From assembly GCA_003482905.1 (NCBI GenBank), contig DMXM01000012.1, forward strand, positions 1 to 9,771: a stretch of 9,771 nt of DNA. The letters run 5' to 3'. Of the stretch, positions 6,162-9,771 are shown one piece after another. The notes under the pieces were generated by a model that saw nothing but the letters and a program-made list of their open reading frames with translations, had not been told where the DNA came from and did no database searches. Numbering within the stretch: position 1 is the stretch's first letter; every line of letters begins with the position of its first letter. Source of the stretch: Elusimicrobiota bacterium (GTDB taxonomy: Bacteria; Elusimicrobiota; Elusimicrobia; Elusimicrobiales; UBA9959). The position numbers and the translations under genes are program-made.

Positions 6162-7261
6162 AACGCACGCTGCTGGCTTTTATCAAAAAGGAATTCGTGC
6201 AGGCCCTGCGGGACCCGCGGATGAAACTTATACTCTTTGTGATGCCCATGATACAGATGACCGTCTTCGGGCTGGCCCTGTCGAGCGAGATAAAGAACAT
6301 CAAACTGGCCGCTATCTATTCACCGGGGGACGCCGCCGCCGCCCGCCTGGCCAGGCGCTTCACCTCTTCAGGCTGGTTCGTGCCGGCCGCTTCCGGAGGC
6401 GCGCAGGACCCCGCGGGGCTGATAGTTTCCGGCGCCGCCGACGCCGTGCTGGTCTTCCCCGCCGAGGGGTTCGCCAGGGCCGCGGCCAGGGACAGGGGCG
6501 GGGTGCAGCTGCTGGTGGACGCCACCAGCGTCACCAGGGCCCGCAGCGTGGAAGCCTACGCCAGGAACATCTTCTCGGCGCACGCGGCCGCCGCCGCCGG
6601 GCTGCCGGCTTACCAGCCGCCCTTCGGCTTCGACGTGCGTATTATCTACAATCCTGAAATGGAGTCCCCGGTGTTTATGGTGCCGGGCGTAATGGGCATG
6701 ATAGTGTGCCTGGTGACCATAATACTTACCAGCATGTCGCTAACCCGGGAGCGGGAGCTGGGCACCTTCGAGACCATAGTTTCCGCCCCGCTGGAGAACC
6801 ACGAGATACTGCTGGGCAAGACCATCCCCTACGTGGTGCTGGGCCTGGCCAATTCCGCGCTGGTCATCGCGGCCGGCTTTTTGATATTCGGAGTGCCGGT
6901 CAAGGGGCAGCTCTGGCAGCTTTTCTGCGCGGCGCTGGCCTTCGTTATAACCACGGTGGGCATAGGCACGCTGATCTCCACCATCTCCAGGAACCAGCAG
7001 CAGGCCATGATGGGCGGCTTTATCTTCCTGTTCCCGGCGGTGCTGATGAGCGGCATCATGTACCCGGTGGAAAACATGCCGGCCCTGCTCAAACCGGCGG
7101 TGTATTTGAACCCGCTGTATTATTTCACCTCCCTGCTGCGCAATATAATGCTCAAGGGCGGGGACCACTCGGCGTTCGTCCTCAATATGGCGGCGCTGGC
7201 GCTGATGGCCGCGGCCAGCGGCGCCGCCGCGTATAAAAGGTTCCGGCAGACTTTGAATTAG
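6158..7261 (+). CDS. ABC-2 type exporter permease, YbhR-like
   Basis: This 367-residue inner-membrane protein is the second half of the transport channel. It shares its architecture with the preceding permease: TM1 about 22-42, an external domain about 43-170, and TMs near 172-195, 225-245, 252-277, 285-305 and 338-358. Matching landmarks are YNPEMESPVFMVPG (164-177), RERELGTFETIVSAP (197-211) and SRNQQQAMM (277-285). The two permeases are clearly paralogous and should form a heterodimer served by the two ATPases. The start codon overlaps the previous stop (ATGA, 6158-6161). Isoleucine codon use is striking: 13 of 25 are AUA in GC-rich DNA. The gene closes the core export module; a small cupin gene follows after 23 bp. 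Confidence 0.93.
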   Translation: MKRTLLAFIKKEFVQALRDPRMKLILFVMPMIQMTVFGLALSSEIKNIKLAAIYSPGDAAAARLARRFTSSGWFVPAASGGAQDPAGLIVSGAADAVLVFPAEGFARAAARDRGGVQLLVDATSVTRARSVEAYARNIFSAHAAAAAGLPAYQPPFGFDVRIIYNPEMESPVFMVPGVMGMIVCLVTIILTSMSLTRERELGTFETIVSAPLENHEILLGKTIPYVVLGLANSALVIAAGFLIFGVPVKGQLWQLFCAALAFVITTVGIGTLISTISRNQQQAMMGGFIFLFPAVLMSGIMYPVENMPALLKPAVYLNPLYYFTSLLRNIMLKGGDHSAFVLNMAALALMAAASGAAAYKRFRQTLN

Positions 7262-7284
7262 CTGGTATAAAGGAAATGATCAAT

Positions 7285-7620
7285 ATGAAAATAGAAAAAA
7301 CAGAGGACCTCAGGGGCAAAGCGCTTAAGGCCAAAGAACTGGTGGGTTACGACGCGGGCGCGGTGGTGAGCCGCACCATCATCCAGAAGCCGGTGGGCAC
7401 CGTCACCATCTTCTCGTTCGACAAGGGGCAGGGCTTGAGCGAGCATACCGCGCCTTTCGACGCGATGGTGGAGATCCTCGACGGCGAGGCTGAGATCATG
7501 ATAGACCGCAAACCGGTGATGGTAAAGGCGGGGGAATTCATCATCATGCCCGCCAATAAGCCGCACGCCCTGAAGGCCGTGAAAAAGTTCAAGATGGCCC
7601 TGATAATGATAAAGGCCTGA
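7285..7620 (+). CDS. Small single-domain cupin protein
   Basis: This 111-residue protein is probably cytoplasmic (no signal peptide) and has one cupin beta-barrel. Motif 1 is degenerate: GLSEHTAPFDAMVEILDGEA (50-69) has H54, but the second His of the usual HxH is A56. Motif 2 is recognisable as GEFIIMPANKPHAL (83-96) with H94. A partial metal site is therefore possible, but the enzymatic role is unknown; many such cupins only bind small molecules. I chose ATG 7285 because AAAGGA (7269-7274) lies 10 nt upstream; an in-frame ATG at 7276 is only 1 nt from that site and would add three residues. It follows the second permease by 23 bp with no intervening promoter or terminator, so it is probably the last gene of the efflux operon. 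Its functional link to efflux is unproven. Confidence 0.85.
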   Translation: MKIEKTEDLRGKALKAKELVGYDAGAVVSRTIIQKPVGTVTIFSFDKGQGLSEHTAPFDAMVEILDGEAEIMIDRKPVMVKAGEFIIMPANKPHALKAVKKFKMALIMIKA

Positions 7621-7738
7621 ACTTCGGGGCCTGATGGAGAAAAGCTGACGCCGAAGGCGGGGGCGGTCCCCCGTCCCCGCGCGACTATTCGGCCGTCCGC
7701 GCCTTAAAAGGGACGCGGGGGAAGGTTAAAGGAACATT
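7621..7738 (+). other. GC-rich, hairpin-prone gap between the two transporter units
   Basis: There is no coding sequence and no convincing promoter here. Several inverted repeats overlap: CGCC (7649-7652) with GGCG (7656-7659); GCGGGGG (7657-7663) with CCCCCGT (7668-7674), loop CGGT; GCGCGAC (7679-7685) with GTCCGCGC (7695-7702), one bulged C; and longer-range CCCCGCG (7675-7681) with CGCGGGG (7714-7720). No T-run follows any stem, so a classical intrinsic terminator is not supported. The next gene's ribosome site AAAGGA (7728-7733) lies just downstream. Part of this may simply reflect GC richness. Confidence 0.4.
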
Positions 7739-8446
7739 ATGCCATTGGTAAAACTCGAGAATGCCCGTAAGGACTATATCACCGGCGAAGTCGCCACGCC
7801 GGCCCTGAAGAGGATAGATCTTTCCATTGAAGCGGGAAGATTTATTTCCTTTGTCGGCCCCTCTGGCAGCGGCAAGACCACCCTGCTTAACCTGATAGGC
7901 TGCCTGGACAGGCCTACTTCCGGCAAGGTGTTCGTGGCCGGCGCCGAGGTGAGCGCCATGGACCGGAAAACCTCCGCTAAATTCCGCGGCGAGAATATCG
8001 GCTTCATCTTTCAGAACTTCAACCTTATCCCGGTGCTCACCGTGTATGAGAACGTGGAGTACCCGCTCATCATGGTGCAGAACGTGCAGCCGGAGGAGCG
8101 CCGCCGCCGCGTGACCGAGATGCTGGATAAAGTGGGCATGGCCGACCAGGCGCATAAGTACCCGGCCCAGCTCTCCGGCGGGCAGAAGCAGCGCGTGGCC
8201 GTAGCGCGCGCGCTGGCGCCCAGGCCCAGGCTGGTGCTGGCCGACGAACCCACAGCCAACCTGGACCATGCTACCGCCTACAAGGTGATAGGCCTGATGC
8301 ACGCGATGAAAAAAGAATTCGATACCACTTTTATCTTCGCCACCCATGACCAAAAGATAGTGGGCGAGGCGGAGCTGATCTACACTATAGAAGACGGGCT
8401 TATAACCGAAACACGCGAGAACGCGGCGGCCGGGGGTGTGAAATGA
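7739..8446 (+). CDS. MacB/LolD-type ABC transporter ATPase
   Basis: This 235-residue ATPase subunit has all motifs intact: Walker A GPSGSGKTT (40-48), Q-loop Q92, signature LSGGQ (145-149), Walker B LVLADEP (165-171) with E170, D-loop NLD (174-176) and switch H203 (ATHD). The wording PSGSGKTTLLNLIGCLDRPTSG (41-62, read in two parts: PSGSGKTT and LLNLIGCLDRPTSG) and LADEPTANLD is typical of the LolD/MacB/FtsE branch, which drives lipoprotein release or mechanotransmission rather than classical transmembrane passage. AAAGGA at 7728-7733 sets the start. The stop overlaps the permease start (ATGA, 8443-8446), so the two form one transporter, presumably as homodimers of each. It differs clearly from the two ATPases upstream and belongs to a separate system. 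Confidence 0.95.
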   Translation: MPLVKLENARKDYITGEVATPALKRIDLSIEAGRFISFVGPSGSGKTTLLNLIGCLDRPTSGKVFVAGAEVSAMDRKTSAKFRGENIGFIFQNFNLIPVLTVYENVEYPLIMVQNVQPEERRRRVTEMLDKVGMADQAHKYPAQLSGGQKQRVAVARALAPRPRLVLADEPTANLDHATAYKVIGLMHAMKKEFDTTFIFATHDQKIVGEAELIYTIEDGLITETRENAAAGGVK

Positions 8447-9684
8447 AGAATATAATAAAAATAGCCTGGCGCAACCTGCTGCGCTACACCCGCCGCACCC
8501 TGCTCACCTCCTCGCTGATAGCGCTGGGCGTGGCGCTGGTGATAGTTTTCGGCGGCGTGGGCAATTCCTTCAGGAGCGAGGTCACCGGCATCCTCACCAA
8601 TTCCAACCTGGGCGACCTGCAGATCCATAAAAAGGGCTATCTCGGCTCCATGGATAATCTGCCGCTGGACCTGGTGATCCCGGAAAAAGACCTGGCCGCC
8701 ATACGGGGTATCCTGGACGCCGACCCCGACGTGCTGGCCTATTCCGAGCGCATCCGCTTCGGGGCCATGGTCAGCAACTTCGCCCAGACCACGGGGATAA
8801 GGCTGACCGCCGTGGCGCCTGAGAAGGAAAGCCGCGTCTGCCCGGCCCTCCCTGGCCGGATAAAGCAGGGCGACGCCGACCCGGCCAGCTTCGTCAAGCC
8901 GGGCTCGGTGGTGCTGCCGCTCACTATCGCCGCCGGGCTTAACCTCAAGATCGGCGACGACGTGGTGCTGGTGGCCACCAATAAAGAGGGCTCGGTGAAC
9001 GGCATCACCTTTAAGCTCTCCGGCGTATCCGAAAATATCATGGGTCCGCAGGGCAAGGACGGCTATATACACCTGGACGACGCCCGCTCCCTGCTGCGCA
9101 TAGAGGACGGCGAGATAACCGAAATAGCGGTAAAGCTCAGGGATTTCAAGCGGCTGGGGAAAGTTTATCCCGCGCTGAAACAAGCCGTCTCCGCCCTGCC
9201 GGGAGGGAAAGGCGGTTTCGAGACCCATTCCTGGGAGGAACTGTCGCCATTCTCCAGCATAGCCAAGATCGTTACGCTGCTTATCCTGGTGGTGCGCCTG
9301 GTGTTGGTCTTCATAGTGCTGGTCAGCATCCTTAATGTTATGATGATGTCGGTCTACGAGCGCATAGGCGAGATAGGCACCATCGCCTCCATAGGTACGC
9401 CGCCCTCTAAAATACTGGCGCTGTTCCTGGTGGAGGGGCTTTCGCTGGGGCTGTTCAGCGGGCTGCTGGGCTGCCTGGCCGGGGCGGGCATACTGCTGCT
9501 CCTGCAGGCCGTAAAGCTGAAGTTCACTTTCGGCGCTATGGACCTGGTGCTGGCCCCGGCCGTGCCGCTGGCGGAAATGCTGTTGTCCCTCGCGGTGGTG
9601 GTGATAATATCCACACTGGCCAGCCTCCAGCCGGCCCTAAAGGCGTCCAGAATGGAGCCGGTGGAAGCCCTGCGGCATGTATAA
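8443..9684 (+). CDS. MacB/FtsX-type ABC transporter permease
   Basis: This 413-residue inner-membrane protein has the four-helix topology of the MacB/LolCE/FtsX superfamily. TM1 is about 19-39; a large periplasmic domain (about 40-272) follows; then TMs near 273-303, 324-356 and 377-397. The cytoplasmic coupling segment SVYERIGEIGTIASIGTP (303-320) corresponds to the ERxxEIGxxxAxG motif of the family, and the C-terminus ASRMEPVEALRHV is typical. With the overlapping ATPase gene it would make a mechanotransmission machine acting on periplasmic or lipoprotein cargo. No MacA-like adaptor lies next to it. The following gene encodes a secreted protein, an arrangement seen with LolA-like lipoprotein-sorting proteins in several phyla. 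Function beyond the family is not determinable here. Confidence 0.93.
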   Translation: MKNIIKIAWRNLLRYTRRTLLTSSLIALGVALVIVFGGVGNSFRSEVTGILTNSNLGDLQIHKKGYLGSMDNLPLDLVIPEKDLAAIRGILDADPDVLAYSERIRFGAMVSNFAQTTGIRLTAVAPEKESRVCPALPGRIKQGDADPASFVKPGSVVLPLTIAAGLNLKIGDDVVLVATNKEGSVNGITFKLSGVSENIMGPQGKDGYIHLDDARSLLRIEDGEITEIAVKLRDFKRLGKVYPALKQAVSALPGGKGGFETHSWEELSPFSSIAKIVTLLILVVRLVLVFIVLVSILNVMMMSVYERIGEIGTIASIGTPPSKILALFLVEGLSLGLFSGLLGCLAGAGILLLLQAVKLKFTFGAMDLVLAPAVPLAEMLLSLAVVVIISTLASLQPALKASRMEPVEALRHV

Positions 9685-9693
9685 GGAAACCCG

Positions 9694-9771
9694 ATGAAAA
9701 CCATGAAATTATTGATAGCCCTGGCGCTACTGAGCCCCGCCGGCGCGGCCCTGGCCCTGGACGGCGACGCC
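9694..9771 (+). CDS. Start of a secreted protein, truncated by the window end
   Basis: Only the first 26 residues are present. They form a clear Sec signal peptide: K2 and K5, a hydrophobic stretch LLIALALL (6-13), and a probable cleavage after ALA (19-21), leaving LDGDA at the start of the mature protein. There is no lipobox cysteine in the visible part. AAGGAA at 9683-9688, overlapping the permease stop codon, is 5 nt from ATG 9694 and favours it over the in-frame ATG at 9703. The gene begins 9 bp after the permease stop and is surely cotranscribed. From context the best guess is a periplasmic LolA-like outer-membrane lipoprotein-sorting protein, but the visible residues do not prove this. 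Confidence 0.75.
   Translation, partial: MKTMKLLIALALLSPAGAALALDGDA

Noticed and set aside
7657..7674. GC-rich hairpin after the cupin gene as an intrinsic terminator
   Set aside because: There is no T-run after the stem, so it is described only as potential structure.
1..9771. CRISPR arrays, tRNA or rRNA genes, insertion sequences and attachment sites
   Set aside because: I saw no regularly spaced repeats, tRNA or rRNA sequence, transposase motifs or terminal inverted repeats on either strand.

Overview
The window looks like chromosomal DNA from a Gram-negative (double-membrane) bacterium of high GC content. The evidence is an outer-membrane TolC-type channel, a periplasmic adaptor and Sec signal peptides. 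I cannot name the species. Two traits narrow the field a little: a bacterial glycine-rich RRM RNA-binding protein, and very frequent AUA isoleucine codons despite GC-rich DNA (13 AUA, 11 AUC and 1 AUU in one permease gene). These would suit a lineage such as Elusimicrobiota or a deltaproteobacterium-like group, but this is a weak inference.

Region 1 (1-593) is a single-gene unit. It has a promoter (TTGACC, 17 bp, CATACT with an upstream TG), a leader of about 110 nt, a 118-residue RRM protein with an RGG/glycine-rich tail, and a strong intrinsic terminator. The leader can pair with its own ribosome binding site: bases 108-120 complement 167-179 at 12 of 13 positions. A competing local hairpin at 108-125 would release the site. 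This is the most interesting regulatory signal here.

Region 2 (602-7620) is a long efflux operon resembling E. coli cecR-ybhGFSR, with differences. It encodes in order a TetR repressor, a TolC-family outer-membrane channel, a short HlyD/YbhG-like adaptor, two separate ABC ATPases (one fused protein, YbhF, in E. coli), two ABC-2 permeases and probably a small cupin. Four junctions are ATGA stop/start overlaps. The promoter (TTGACT, 17 bp, TATAAT) carries two adjacent copies of TTATAC-N4-GTATAA covering the -10 and start site, so the TetR protein very probably represses its own operon. Together the products would form an envelope-spanning pump; its substrate is unknown. The two ATPases align without gaps over about 219 residues, and their departures from consensus all fall on one of the two predicted ATP sites.

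Region 3 (7621-9771) starts with a 118-bp GC-rich, hairpin-prone gap. A second ABC system follows: a MacB/LolD-type ATPase overlapping a four-helix MacB/FtsX-type permease. The start of a secreted protein is cut off by the window end. No adaptor is seen for this system within the window.
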